Assembly: GCA_007115705.1 (NCBI GenBank)
Contig: QXEO01000548.1
Span: 8,382,383 to 8,446,382 of the forward strand
Direction of reading: 5' to 3'
DNA: 64,000 bases
Origin: Dactylis glomerata
Taxonomy: Eukaryota > Streptophyta > Magnoliopsida > Poales > Poaceae
Positions within the stretch are counted from its first letter, which is position 1; every line of letters begins with the position of its first letter. This document shows, piece after piece, positions 34,385-46,570 of this stretch. The notes beneath the pieces are model-generated. The model ran no database searches. It was given only the letters and a program-made list of their open reading frames with translations, and was not told the origin of the DNA. A program made the position numbers and the translations under genes.

Positions 34385-37300
34385 TCAAAATAAAATCTTT
34401 CTCTTGCTCCTGGTGTGACTCGCTGGGTCCACCACCTTACTCCGGGTAACCCTACCAGGGATATTACCGGTGTCTACCTTCCTTTTGCCATCTTTCTTGT
34501 TCTTCTTCTTCTCTTCGGGTTGTGCAAAGACCGAGACAACCATATCATACGAAGCTTGTGCTCTTTCTTCTAATGCATTTTCTTCCCTTGCTTCTACAAT
34601 CTGCTCTTGATCCATCGGTTTACCCAGCTCTTGATCAATTGCTTCAGTCAGCTATCTATGCATTGCTTCAACGGCCTCTCGATCCATCTGTTCCCTCTGC
34701 TCTCGATCCATCGGTTCAAGCAGCTCTCGATTCATCTGTTCAATCTGCTCTCGATCCATCGGTTCAAGCAGCTCTCGATCCATCGGTTCAAGCAGCTCTT
34801 GATCCATCTGTTCAAGCAGCTGTCGATCCATCGGTTCAAGCAGATCTCGATCCATCGGTTCAAGCAGCTCTCGATCCATCGGTTCAACCAGCTCTCGATC
34901 CATCGGTTCAAGTAGCTCTCGATTCATTGCTTCAATCTCCTCATGTTGAATTGCTGCTTCATTCTCCTCTGCATTTGCTGCTCCCGCCTGATCTTCTATT
35001 CCAAAAGCTGGGTCAACTGGAATTTTACAAAGCCTAGCAATGTGTCCAGGGGTTCCACAACGTTTGCACTTACGTCATCGAATCGGTGTTCCACCCTCTG
35101 CACTAGCTATGATCCTATTCTTCCTCGGCCTACCTGCCGGTCTAGTCAAAACTGGAGAGTACAGTTTGAAGCCTGGATCGACTTTCATCCATTGGTCTTT
35201 TCCCAACAAGGTAGGAACATTCATAGCATATGCAGCCCTAAATTTGGCAACAGAGAAATACTCTGACACATACTGATCAACTTCACCTTCTGCACCAGCT
35301 ATAACACTCATGAAAAACAATGCGTATATGCAGGGTATCCCTCGGATCTGCCATCGCCTACAATGGCATGTCCTATCAACCAAACTCACTGGATACCTCC
35401 ACTGCCTGTTTTTACTGTCAGTGTAGGTTACCTCAGCCTCCATTCCTTTTCTGATGCATTTCATCTTCAATTGTTTTGCCCTGGCATGCAAAGACTTAAT
35501 CAAAGATGGGAGCATGAGATTGCCAACATATTTTGTGGCTGCAATTCTTTGATGCAGATCGATCTTTATCATGATCATCTGCCTAATCTTATCAAATATT
35601 TGCCACAGCATAAGCCCTTTCAATGACTTGACCTTTGCATTGAAACTCTCCGCAAGGTTACTTGTTACATAGTCTACCTTACAAATTTCATTGAATTGGC
35701 TTCTTGACCACACCCTACCATGATGTTCATCCAAGTACTCCTTCACCCCAGGTTTTTGTTTATACAACACATCCAAATGAAACAGATGCTTCCTAATGCT
35801 GCATGTGTATGCAGCTGGCCATAGGTTGTCAGTATAAACTTTACCCTTGAATTTCTTTGTAAAATTATGTACCAAGTGTCGCATACATTCCCTATGCTCC
35901 ACTCCAGGGAATACTGCTTCTACTGCACTCTCCAAACCTTTGCAAGCGTCTGTGTGGATAGTAAGTCCTGGTGGATGACCTATAAGGTCGCGCAAATTCT
36001 GCAGAAACCAAGTCCAACTTTCCTCTGACTCAACCTCCAAAACTCCATAAGCAACAGGGAACATCCAATTGTGTCCATCAACTGCAGTAGCAGCAACTAG
36101 CTGTCCTTTAAACCTACCATGAAGAGCTGTTGCATCCACGGCCAAATAAGGCGTGCAACCGTCCAGAAATCCTTTCCAGCAAGCTTTGAAACAAACAAAA
36201 GCCCTTCTAAAACATTCCTTCTGCATTATCCTCCCGCTTTTCAATTTGTAGGGAACTGTATGCTTGTCTATCGCTACAACACTGCCTGGACTAGCCATCT
36301 CCACTTCAGCTTTGAAAGTGTAAAGCAACTAAAAGCTTTCATTCCATGGACCATTGATCCTGTCAAGAGCCATTTCCTTTGCATAGAACATCCTCATGTA
36401 AGGTATTTTTATATTAAACTTATCAGATATCAATTTTATGAGTGCTGTTGGACCAAGTGATGGAGTTTCTCTCAGCCAATCTATGATTGTATCTGCCAAC
36501 CACCTAGTCTTCGCTAGCTTTGATTTCTCCTTTGGCGCTCCCGCTCAAGGTGGACAAGTATGGTCGATCGAGTTCTTCTTTATCTGAAACATAATTATAA
36601 GGGATGTCAGTAACAGTTAATAAATTTTACACCGTGATCTAAAATACACAACTGGTTGGCGTAGTACCTGAACCATGGTGCTTCTGAGCATTGTGGATGC
36701 ATGCAGCCTCCACCTACACCTCTTGTATGGGCACTTAACTGTGAACCTACCTGGCTCACTTTTAATAACCTCATAATCATTCTTGGTGAGAATGCAATAT
36801 GTAGTAATTGCATTACGGCAGTCCATCATCGTTTGAAATATGGTGCCTTCTGCAAGCTGAGGATCCTCCCTGTTCCACTCAATTGTTGGCAAGTCATCAC
36901 CTTTGTAATCAGCTAAAATGAGGCTGTCATTGTTCTCATCCTTCTCTTCATCATCAGTGTCATCAAATCTGGCACCTTGTGCAATATCTTCCCTGTATTG
37001 ATCCTCCATTGCCTGCTTACTACATCGATCTACCAATTCGGGAAACGTCAACTCATCCTCATCATCTTGAGGAGACGGATCCTCAATCTCTGCATCGTCC
37101 TCCACATCGACCGCAGGAACAATCTGGCTACCACTAGCACTGGGGACAGATGGTGCTGCTGTGGACCTACAAGGAGCGGGCCGGCGCACACAATTAGCAG
37201 AGGCAGGAACACTAGAGAGACATGATGCCCGACCACCTAATGATGCCCCAACACCAGATGATGCCTGGACCCTATCCACATGGATACGAATTTTACCGAC

Positions 37301-37726
37301 ACGGCAAGAATCATTTAAAGCAAAAAGAATTCCCAGATCCTCGTCAAAAATTAGTGGAACATATCTTCCCTCCATGCTATTGAAATATTGGAAATCAACT
37401 GAATCGCCAGCGCCCCAGGGGTACTGAGCGCAGATGTTATCTTTTAAATCCCTCAATGAGATGGTAGTTGCAACCACCGCTGGGATGTAAAATCCGCTCA
37501 CATTGCGTTCAGAATCACGCAAAAAGCTAGTATCCAGCCTAACCACCAGCCGAAAAGCCAGCGCTGGATCAATCCTATTCGAAAAGCAACACAGTTAGTT
37601 GAGCAACAACGATTCACGCTCAAAAACTGCCTAATGTTAATTCACATAGGCAGACGATGCTTACCCAGATGGAATCCATGCGTTAGATCCCTCCGATTCC
37701 CAATCTTCTCCGCCGTTGAGGGGCAT
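34385..37726 (-). pseudogene. MuDR-type MULE transposase, three exons, four in-frame stops
   Basis: Exon 1 runs from about 37726 to 37665 (CATCTGG/GTAAGC), exon 2 is 37574-36668 (CAG/GTACTA) and exon 3 is 36583-34385; the introns are 90 and 84 bp and all phases agree. The N-terminal region ends in a MuDR DNA-binding type zinc motif (CPYKRCRWRLHAS). The catalytic domain has VDATALHGRFKGQL (D near 36136), HTDACKGLESAV (D near 35950) and SNLAESFNAK (E near 35650). A SWIM finger, CHCRRWQIRGIPCIYAL (near 35368), has Tyr in place of the usual final His. After a stop, a CCHC knuckle (CKRCGTPGHIARLC) and an octapeptide repeat tail (MDRELLEP units) follow. Stops: 36545 TGA, 36329 TAG, 35075 TGA and 34652 TAG. 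It would have bound the terminal repeats and cut the DNA. Not functional now. The start could lie further upstream, inside the terminal repeat. Confidence 0.88.
34620..34935 (-). repeat. 24-bp minisatellite coding an octapeptide tail of the transposase
   Basis: About 13 units. On the minus strand each encodes MDRELLEP or a variant (MDRQLLEQ, MNRELLEP). The unit length is a multiple of three, so the frame is kept. It is predicted to form an amphipathic charged helix. Confidence 0.9.
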
Positions 37727-37953
37727 AATCGGCACACCAGACGGCTGTACAAACTCTACCGCGATAGGGGTAGATCTAGTGGAGGCGGAGCCCTCTCCGC
37801 CTCCCGGGGGTGGTGGTGGGGGCGGGGGCGGCTCGGGGCAGACGACGCCATAAGGTAGGAGGGAAGGACGGCGTGGCAGCGGAGGGGCGGTGTGTGAGCT
37901 CTTCCAATCTCGGGCAGAGGGGAAAGCTTTGGGTGAGCGAGAGACCACCAGTC

Positions 37954-38191
37954 CCACGTGTCTCATTGGGTCAACAATCAACACCATTCAAAAGCAACGG
38001 TCCATTCACAACCACCGCGGCTCTCTAGCCATCACCGGTAACTGTCAAGGCCTCTGACCAGACGGCAACCCTCCCGTCCGAGCGTCTGCAAGGGGTTTCA
38101 AACTAGAGGGAGGGGAAAACTGAGGAAAAGTTAAGCGGCTGGGGAAAACTGAGTACAACTAACGAACCAGGGGCACGAAAATAGAAATCCC
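37954..38191 (-). repeat. MU right terminal inverted repeat
   Basis: Reverse complement of 30850-31088; ends at GAAATCCC before the 9-bp duplication. Confidence 0.9.
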
Positions 38192-41100
38192 TATAAAAAA
38201 TGAATTAATAATTGAAAGACACATTTAGAAAGGATAAACAATAATAAAGAGAGAAAACTTAAGATTTATTGATCATCAACACATTATACATTGTCTTTAC
38301 AAAATTCTAGAATAAAAGAATAATTACAGCCTTGGAATGAATAATAGAAGATTACAACAATGAATAGAAAAGGAAAGAGTACAAATATATTTATTCCTAA
38401 ACTACATATCTTCTTTCTTTTCTTCTTCTTTTCCTTTTGGCACCTGCAAGTAAAGAATAAATAGAAAAAATAGCCAAGAGGGGATTTACCAAGTGGCATT
38501 CAAAAACAATGTCACTGTAGATAATCATCAAGTATTTGAAGCTTATCACCAAAGCATCCAGGGAAATATCCTAGGCCAGCCGAGTAGGGCAAGCCAGCCC
38601 ATAGCAGCTCATTCACCAAGTGCATGAGCTAAGGTGTCAAGCCCCCAGGTAACAAAGGCTAGTATAAAAGCATCACAGGTGGTGAAATTGCTTGGCCAAG
38701 AACACAGCCGACCAAGAACAACACCACCACACCACCAACAGCAACACACCAAGAACATCACCACAGCCGAGATCACATCATCATCACAGAATCACCACCA
38801 CACAATCAACCCTGCTCATGAGTTGAGCAACATGGAAGATTTACACCACCAGCACACCATCAAATCAACCCATCCATCAAAGCCAAAGACCAACATGGTC
38901 ACGTAGTTCAACTAGGAACTAGGTCAAGTAGCTAGGAGGAGCAGGCTTGCCACAAGAAGCAGGAAATCAGAAATATCCAGAAGAACAAGCTACTCTTCAG
39001 CAGCAGGTTATTGTTAAACCACAGCACACATAAGTGCTAGGAGAAAACCCACAAGTTTATCTACCAGGCAGACTGCACAGAGCACAACCACACATGAATC
39101 AAGCAAAGCTTGATGATAAAAGAGCTTTGGTCATCACTTGGATGTCCAGGAGGCCAGGACCTTGAAGACAAGGCCATCCACAGCACCTACTCCACAAACA
39201 CAATCTTATCTGGGAATTTCTTAAAGGAAATACTCACAGAAATAAGAGCAAGGCCAGGAGTGGCACATGGGTTGCCTAAGCTATCAAGACTAAGGCATAA
39301 ACCTAGAAATCCATCAGCTTTGTCAATGAAATTGCTCAAATTTGAATAAGCATCTAGGAAAAGTGGACAGGGACACTTTTAAACAAATAAGCCACCAGCA
39401 GATCACCACACAGGATGATCTACTCTCAAAAACACCAGCTTAGCACCTTACAGTCACTGTGAACACCTCAAGGAGGCATCACAGTGAAGCAGTTAGCCAG
39501 AAGCTACTGCAAGAGCCACAACAGCAGTCATTGAATATAGCATCACTGCTAGGATTAACCAAGCTCAACAGGATTAGTTTGCATCACTAGGTCAGCACAA
39601 CAGAAGCACTGCAAGAAAGTGCAGTGAGGCTGTTAACAGCACAGCTCAATTAACAGCAATATTCAGAGATAACTAACACATAGTTATCCATGCACTTGAT
39701 GAAATTAATCAAGACTAGCCACTAGCAAGCTCTTAGCTAATCAAGCAACAGCAGTAACTGAATAGTTAAGCAGTAAAAGATCACCATAGCATTCAGTTAA
39801 CTAAAACCAACAAGCTTCAGTTAACAGTGTCTGAAACTAACAGTAGCAGCAAGCATACACATGATCAACCTCGAGCTACAAGAGTACTGGACCAAGAGTG
39901 ATCACAGAGCATGAATCTCACACCTCATCACAAACCCTAGTTCATCAGCACGAGGGCAAGCTTAGGGTAGAAACATTAATTCCTCTGGAGGTTGAAACAT
40001 GACCAGATCAAGCTCCAGGGAAGCACAGAGAAGAACAAAGGTGAGTAGTGGAGGAGAAGAACTTACGAATCGCCCAGGAGGTACCACCGTGGCATGGCGA
40101 GGCAGTGCTCGCGCGGCCACGATGACACCAAGCCAGGGGAAGGCGCCGACATCATGTCGGCAAAGCACCACACCCATCAGCACCAGATCTCACCGAGGAG
40201 AAGGCCACGCGGCTCGAGATCAAGCTTGAGGTCACCATGGCCGAGGTCCAGAGCATCGGAGGTGAAGGAGATGAGAGCACCAGGGGGTAATCGATTAGAT
40301 CTCACGGACAGGCAGGAGCGCCATCGCAGGATCTATCAATTGCGACCCATCTCGACGGCAGACTCTGGCGGAGCTCGTCGGAATCGAGCGCGGCGGCGGC
40401 GGGGCGACGTAGTCGCCAGAGCGGGCGAGAGGAAGAGGACGAGGCGAGCGAGGGGGTGCGGCCGGTCGGTTTGACCGAAGCCACCTGGTCGGGTTCGACC
40501 AGGTAGGCCGGCGCCGATAGGTGGGCCAGGCCCGACAGGTGGGCCAGGCCTGGCAGTGGAGTGAGAGAGGGTTTTGTTAAACCAAATTTAAAAACAGAAT
40601 TGAAAAGAAAATAAAGGGGTTTTTAGAAAAACCTTTTAACACTTAATAAAAAGCAGAAAATTAATTTGGACTTTGCAAAAATAACCCTAATTGATTTTGA
40701 GCTTTTTATCACATAATTAATGACTTGGTGAATATGAAGAAATTGTTCTTGGATGTTTCTTTTAAAGGAAAAACCTCTGGAAATGATTTAAATGAGAAAT
40801 AAAAAGGACAATAACATTATTGAAATAAAATAAAGTAAATCCATTCAAGAATTTATCCTTAGCATTCTTGAATGAATTTCACATAATATATACTCTGGTA
40901 AATTCATAACTAGGGTATATACACTTTTAATAAATCACCCTATAAAGATAAATAGGAAAGAGAACTTTAAAAGACTTTTTCTATAGTTGTGAGATATCTA
41001 AGAAAAATCTAATTAGAATAGAACTCATTATCAAAATTGAACTCCATTCAAGAATATTGAAGAATATTCTTGAATGAAGTAATTGATAACATATACTCCT

Positions 41101-41330
41101 TAAAATCATAAAAGGAGTATATAAATTCTAGTATAAGAATAAAACACTTCTGGGGGGTATAAAGGGAACACACACACCTTAAAGGCATGCATTATTTGAA
41201 TCTTTAACCATTGCCCTTATCGGACAATGATGTTGTTTTCCAGAACCCGAGGTCCCGGATCACTTCAACAAATCCAACTGTACTACCTTGCAGTTTGCAG
41301 GCAAGTTCACTCTTGCTCATATCGTATTCA
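38192..41330 (+). repeat. G1 3' LTR, middle part
   Basis: Bases 39817-41076 repeat 1-1275. The part 38192-39816 has no partner because the 5' LTR starts outside the window; it is A- and CA-rich, and I see no gene there. A perfect 14-bp inverted repeat is at 41045-41058 and 41063-41076, and a smaller one (ATACTCCTT and AAGGAGTAT) near 41093-41119. Confidence 0.85.
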
Positions 41331-42226
41331 AGCACTGAATATTACAAGCCATAATGTTATAAAGGACTCCAGTTCCTCCTCGGTCCAAAGAGGAACACTA
41401 GATGGTTCTAATTTGATACTACAAACCTTAGCTACAAATGAAAGTAGTAAACTAAACATGATGCCCAACTCTAGTCGCTTTATTCTAGGTGTTCGATGCG
41501 ACCAAAGCTTCTATCCTACGACTCTAGTTGTCGGTCTCCTCCTCGAGTCCTTCGTTGGGACCATAGGAGATGGTGTAGTCAATGCCTTCGACTCCTCCCG
41601 TTAGATCCGGCTCTTCGTAGTAGACTTCCTCATAGTCCTCCAGGCTTCCTTCAGTCTCCTCAAACTGGCCCTCCGAGTCTAAGCAAGGGTTAAAAGGGAG
41701 TAGGGTGAGTAACGAGCGTTACCCAGCAAGTTCATTTAATAGCATAGAGGTGTTTGATGCACTAGCTACGACCATAGACTAGAAAGTCTTAGGTCAAATG
41801 CAGTTTTTATAATCATTTCTTCAAAGATTTATTTTATTCAAAGAGCTATGTCCATCAGTCTTTACAGGTTGATTAGAGCTTCGATGGGCTCCTTTCCTGC
41901 CATGTTCGTAGCTCCTTCCCGGAACAGGGAGTATCTTGATACTTTTGTACACTCTGCAGAGGTGGTCACTTGTACCCATAGGAGATCAACGCTTTGCTGC
42001 ACGATCGGGCATACTTTCCCGTCCATACTTCCTTGGTATGTGGCCCAGCTATTGATCCGAGCCAATCATTGTTCCTTCCCGCGACCTTGCATACCCACCC
42101 TTTTGCGGCTCCAACTTCGGTTCGCTACCCTCGCCGGACTACGTCTTTGGTAGTTGCCGACCTCGGCATACTTGTCCTTCCTGACAATGAGTTACCCCCA
42201 CCGGTTTGGTTACGCCCTATGGTAAC
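41331..42226 (-). repeat. G1 3' LTR segment in inverted orientation
   Basis: The reverse complement matches about 1395-2285 of the 5' LTR. It begins TTCAAGCACTG, which continues in the 5' LTR, read the other way, into the sequence found after the N at 46448. It ends GGTAAC at the TAT5 start. Probably an assembly orientation error. Confidence 0.85.
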
Positions 42227-42809
42227 TGTTGGGGATATACCAAATAGGTATACCAGCGACGTAGTCCTAAATCAGCAAGCCAGGGTGGCTCATCAGGGGT
42301 GGTATGGCGGATTCGCTATACCGGGCGGCCCAGTTGCTGAAGTTGCCATGGCGGTACTGGACGCAGGCGCTTATGGCGGATCCGGAGACAGGCCCATGGC
42401 GGATTGCTGATTACGGGCCCATGGCGGGTTCGGAGATGGCCCATGGCGGGTTGCCTTGTAGCACACGCAAGGACTTAGTCTAGGACTCCAAGTTGTATCC
42501 GCTCCGGTACCAACGTGTAGCCCACGCCAGGCGCCTTTATAAGCCCGGCGTGGAGCAGCCCTTGAGGCAGAGAGAGAGAATATTAGAGTCATACGGCCAA
42601 TCGCATAGCGAAACAGCCAACCTCATCATTGTAACCGAGCACTTGTTGCCATATAGTGAATTATAGCAGCACGTAGGATCTCGCCACCGTCGCGGGATCT
42701 GAAGCTGGGTAAACTCGTGCTACCACCGTCCTGGATCGCTCCTCCGTGTTCACCCCCTTCCACAAACCGCCATACCCCTACCTCTATGGCAGATCTGTTG
42801 ACGAAACCA
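42227..42809 (+). repeat. TAT5 5' LTR (about 583 bp)
   Basis: Start set where G1 LTR similarity ends; end set at the CA eight bases before the primer site. No partner LTR is in the window, so the ends are inferred. Confidence 0.65.
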
Positions 42810-42816
42810 TGATAGT

Positions 42817-42834
42817 TGGCGCCCACCGTGGGGC
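42817..42834 (+). other. TAT5 primer binding site, tRNA-Lys
   Basis: TGGCGCCCACCGTGGGGC, complementary to the 3' end of plant tRNA-Lys. Confidence 0.7.
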
Positions 42835-42955
42835 ATAGCGCGTCTGGAGCGCGGATCCAGGCGGGATCCGCCTTTGCAGGCATCGGCGAAACGTCGCCAT
42901 CGGGCGCGTCCTCTACGATTCCGGCTTCCCCATCGTCCCAGCGGATAACCTCTGG

Positions 42956-45900
42956 GTGCCGGCTAGAGAAGACCCTGCTCGATTCACTGTCATCCCGATT
43001 GGAGATATCCATATCTTCATTGGAGAGACAAACCCTACCCCCGCTACGGAAACCAATTTCCGGCGGATTGGTATGGCTGAAATCCCCAAACGGACCGCTT
43101 TCGAGCTGGATACGGAGGACTCATCTTATCTGGAACTTTCCAAGTTGCCCAGATCGGATCTAAAAACTAATCCCACCCAGCCCGCCCTAGAGGTAGAGGA
43201 AGTGGTGGAAGACTGCAGCGAATCCGCCATGAGTAATCTGGCGTTAGAGACACCGCGGTACTGCCTTGTTGCGTTCGCAGGTATCACTTCGGGATCTACC
43301 TCCAATGGAGAAGATAGCCCAGGTGAATCCATCCTAGAGGCACTTAACGAAAGTGGTGAATCGGATGACTGGGATAGCAAAGGCTATGATTCTGACCACT
43401 ACGATGCCGCCATGAGGAAACTCGAGGCGGAATTGGCGCAGCAGGCACTTGAAGAGCAACAGCAGCGGCCAAGCAGGTGTTTGTAACCAACAAAGGAGAT
43501 GACGCTGGGCAGACAACCGGTGATCCGCCATCTCAGGCAGTCCACGACGAGATGCCGGCAATGAGCAGGGTAACCCGCCACAGCCGCCGATCCCACCACG
43601 GAGCAACTTCCTGAGATCCACGGCGGACCCAGGCCTCCGCAACCCGCCATCCCCGTGGACCAGCACCCGGAAGACTTCACGACCCCGCTGGATAAGGTCG
43701 TCTATGGAACTCTAGCAGATCCAATCACCCCTGACTATGTCAGAGATGTGAACGATCTCGAGAAGAAGAGGCGAGCACTCCTCAAGGAAGCAAAGCGAGT
43801 CGAGAAGATGGCAAGCAGGTTGATGACGACATTGCTAAAGCTCAAGACACGCTGAAGCGCGCAAGGAACATGGAGGAGAAGTATGTTACTCTCATCCAGA
43901 ACCAGATGAACGAGGGGGCGACCCGCAGCTGGTGCGAAACCTTGATTCACCGTACCAACAGCAGAAACTCTGGCCAAGATGTACATCAAAAATCCGCCAT
44001 ACGTGGACAAAAACCGCGATGAAGTTAGGGCTACGCCCATTGAGAACATCGTGGCTGCAAAGGAGCTATTGGAGCATAATAAGAGCCCAGCAGCCCTAGA
44101 GACGGCGGTTAAACTGATGACCAAAGCATTAGTGCAGCAGGAGAAGGCTACGTCGTCACGGCGGCTCGAATCTGATCCTGCGCTGTGCAGGTCCAGTACT
44201 GCCTCTAAAGCTCAGGGGGCTGGCAACTATGGTGGACGTCCTGACAACGAATCTCATACGGATCCTCAGAAATCCGAAGAAGAGAAGCTCGCAATCAGAG
44301 ACACGCCATCCCAATATCCTCCGATGACAAACCACATGGCAAAGGCCCGCAGAGAAACCCATCGCCACCCCGCAAGAATTACCCGGCTTACGGATACCAA
44401 CAAACCACTGCTGCTCCTGCCATAAGACCAACATGCCGCCACCAAAGCATAAGACTTTCGAAGTCCCCAAGGGAGGAATCGTCATACGCGACAATGATGG
44501 CAAACGAGGACGAAGCCGTGACGCTGGACGCAGAGACGATCCGCCACGACGGGAAACCAGCAGAGACGGCGGATCCAAGAGAAGGGACCGATCTCGCCAT
44601 GACGAGGCGCGCACCGTGACGGTGACAAGGACAAGCATCGCTCCACTCGCCGCCACGATGACAAAGGGCAGGCTCCCGCCGCCATGACAATGATCCATCT
44701 CCACGAAGAACGGAAGGAAGCCGTCGTAGCTGCAAAGATCAGTCGCAGGACGGCGAGAGTAAGCGACGACACGACCCTTCGCCATCCCCACCAGGGAGCC
44801 CCCATGGCGGCGGCGGTGGTGGCGGCGGACCAGCAAGGTCACGCAACTCTCGCAAGGATCCGCCGGACAGAAGCCCTACGACGCCCGTACCCATCAAATG
44901 AGATTGCCAAGTCTCAAACAGCTTCTTCCTCGGCCCAAAGTGCTTTGGACAACGGATTCGTGATGAGCCCATCCCGCATGGGTTCAAATCGAGAAAAATA
45001 TCCGCCAGTACAATGGGTCGATAGGCCTTTGACTTGGCTACAAGACTACTTCAACGCAGTACAATTCGCCGGGGGATCACCCAATGTTGCTGTCCGCTAT
45101 TTGCCCCTGATGCTATCCGGCACTGCGAGGCAATGGATCAACGACTTGGCAGAAAACTCCATCCAAACCTGGTTCGATATGCAAACTGCGTTCACCGAAA
45201 ATTTCGAGGGAACTTACAAGAGACCCCACAACATTGGTGACCTCCAACGGTGCCGACGAGCCGACGACGAGACCTCCCGAACTTTCCTTCGCGCGATGGC
45301 TGGATATGAAGAACTCCTGTGAAGGGGTTACTGACGAATCCGCCATCCTCGCGTTTATTGACAGTTTGGAGAGAGGCCAACTCTCCGCCATCGCCTGTTG
45401 CGGGAAAGGAACGAAGGGAAATTGACCCTAAATTCCATGATCACCATCGCAAGCAACTACGCGGCCGCCGCCGACGACGCCCGCGAATCTCTGAAGGCTT
45501 CCGCCATCCAGAACACTGGAAAGCGGAATAGCAGTAACAAACGGAAGAATCCGCCAGAAGAGCCTCAGCTCCGGACATGGTCGCCACAACCTTTGCTGAC
45601 AAGGGTCAAACAGCCAGCGCGGCCGAGGACGCGGAGGTAGCGGCGGCCAGCCGCGGAGTTCTGCAACTCCCGCTTCGGCGCCATCCGCTCCCGTGTCTTA
45701 CGACGAATACCGCGATATGCCATGTTTTGCCCATCGCGACGCTTCAGGAAAGTGCAACCACACCAACCGGAACTGCAAGTTTGTCAACGACCTCAAGGCG
45801 GATCAAGAAGCTGGCTTCAAACGCAGCCGGCGACAACGGCCTCGTGGCAAAGGAAAAGCGGATAAGACAAGGAGTCTAGGGATGGCAGTGATATGGATGA

Positions 45901-46447
45901 AGACCCTGCGCCCAAACCCGCCGAAAAGGCAGAGGGTGGTGCTGGCAAGGGTAACCCAATCAAGGACAAAAAAGGTGCCTTTCACACATTCCTTGGACCC
46001 CCCACGGCTAAGGCACAGAGAGCTGCTATGCGCTCACTTAATGCCACCGTGCCAAAAATCCGCCAGTACGTCAGATGGTCCGAAGTACCGTGCACTGGAG
46101 CCGCGATGATCATCCAGAGCACATCCCAGATGGTATTACGCCATGGTGGTATGCCCTGTAATCCATGGCTATGAGTTCTCCAAATGCTTAATGGAGGCGG
46201 AGCAGCCTGAACATCATGTACGTGGAAACTTTGACAAAGCTCGGCCTTACCAAGACCCAACTCCGCCATAGCGCGGTCACCTTTTACGGGGTGGTTCCTG
46301 GCCGCCAAGCCAAGTCCCTCGGGTCCATCACACTCAAGGTTGCCTTCGGTAGTGAGGAAAACTACAGAGAAGAGCCCATAACCTTTGAGGTTGTCCCGTT
46401 CAAAAGCACTTACCACGTAATCTTCGGGCGCCCAGCCTTCCACAGCT
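42956..46447 (+). pseudogene. TAT5 gag and protease region, several frameshifts
   Basis: The reading passes through several frames. The N-terminal part (42956-43486) is acidic, without known motifs. The capsid core lies at about 44990-45425: WLQDYFNAVQFAGGSPNVAV, RYLPLMLSGTARQWINDLAE, NFEGTYKRPHN, then after a shift ARWLDMKNSCEGVTDESAIL and further on MITIASNYAAAADDA. A nucleocapsid-like Cys/His motif (CFAHRDASGKCNHTNRNC) is near 45724, followed by an Arg/Lys-rich stretch. The retropepsin-like part (LTKLGLTKTQLRHSAVTFYG, then STYHVIFGRPAF) reaches the N. These motifs are typical of the Tat lineage of plant Gypsy elements. The long antisense frames here, such as 44156-44842, are by-products of high GC. 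Not functional. Confidence 0.75.
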
Positions 46448-46448
46448 N
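46448..46448. other. Single N: probable assembly join
   Basis: The only ambiguous base in the window. Left of it is the TAT5 protease region; right of it is the G1 LTR end. The switch is abrupt. Confidence 0.8.
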
Positions 46449-46570
46449 AAAGACCGCTATGTTTCTGTTGTACCACTCTGAGGGATGTAATATTTGTGAA
46501 TTGGTACTTCACGAGTGTTATGTCAACGACTTGTATACTACAACATGCAGTGGTATGCTGGGTCACCACA
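46449..46570 (+). repeat. G1 3' LTR, right end
   Basis: Matches 2284-2391 plus 16168-16180 and ends GGGTCACCACA. The next bases ACAAC may be the target duplication. Confidence 0.88.

Larger units (their letters stand above)
30850..38191 (-). mobile_element. MU: MuDR-type Mutator-like element (7.3 kb)
   Basis: Terminal inverted repeats of about 238 bp (30850-31088 and 37954-38191) begin GGGATTTCTATTTTCGTGCC. The 9-bp flanks TATAAAAAT (30841-30849) and TATAAAAAA (38192-38200) agree at eight of nine bases. It carries a decayed MuDR transposase on the minus strand and a small intact spliced gene on the plus strand, plus several minisatellites. It sits in the G1 3' LTR. Long inverted repeats and a 9-bp duplication are the Mutator signature. 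Confidence 0.93.
42227..46447 (+). mobile_element. TAT5: Tat-lineage Gypsy element, 5' part only
   Basis: LTR 42227-42809 (starts TGTTGGGGATATACC, ends GAAACCA), a tRNA-Lys primer site, gag and the start of a protease region. It is cut at the N (46448); RT, integrase and the 3' LTR are absent. The left flank GTAAC (42222-42226) would be one copy of its target duplication. It is more GC-rich than its surroundings. The LTR has several copies of CATGGCGG. Confidence 0.8.
1..46570 (+). mobile_element. G1: host Gypsy LTR retrotransposon, Tekay-like chromovirus, nested
   Basis: This is the oldest element and the host of the others. Its parts are a 5' LTR (1-2391 plus 16163-16180), an initiator-Met primer site (16183), an extra ORF (16394-17539), gag (17837-18717), pol with a C-terminal chromodomain (26961-30569), a polypurine tract (30568-30578), and a 3' LTR from 30581 to 46570. 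The LTR begins TGTAACATCC and ends GGGTCACCACA. The five bases after the right end are ACAAC, but the left duplication lies outside the window. Removing AT2 and AT3 restores contiguous sequence at perfect 5-bp duplications. Gag-pol has at least eight stops or shifts, so the element is inactive. The Tekay assignment rests on the initiator-Met primer site plus the chromodomain after integrase; the family name is not known. Confidence 0.85.

Noticed and set aside
34620..34935. Regular short repeats that could be mistaken for a CRISPR array
   Set aside because: Units are contiguous 24-mers without spacers, in frame with a transposase, in a plant genome.
44156..44842. 228-codon antisense frame in TAT5
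   Set aside because: GC-rich antisense by-product of a gag frame on the plus strand; Ser/Arg/Val low-complexity, no motif.
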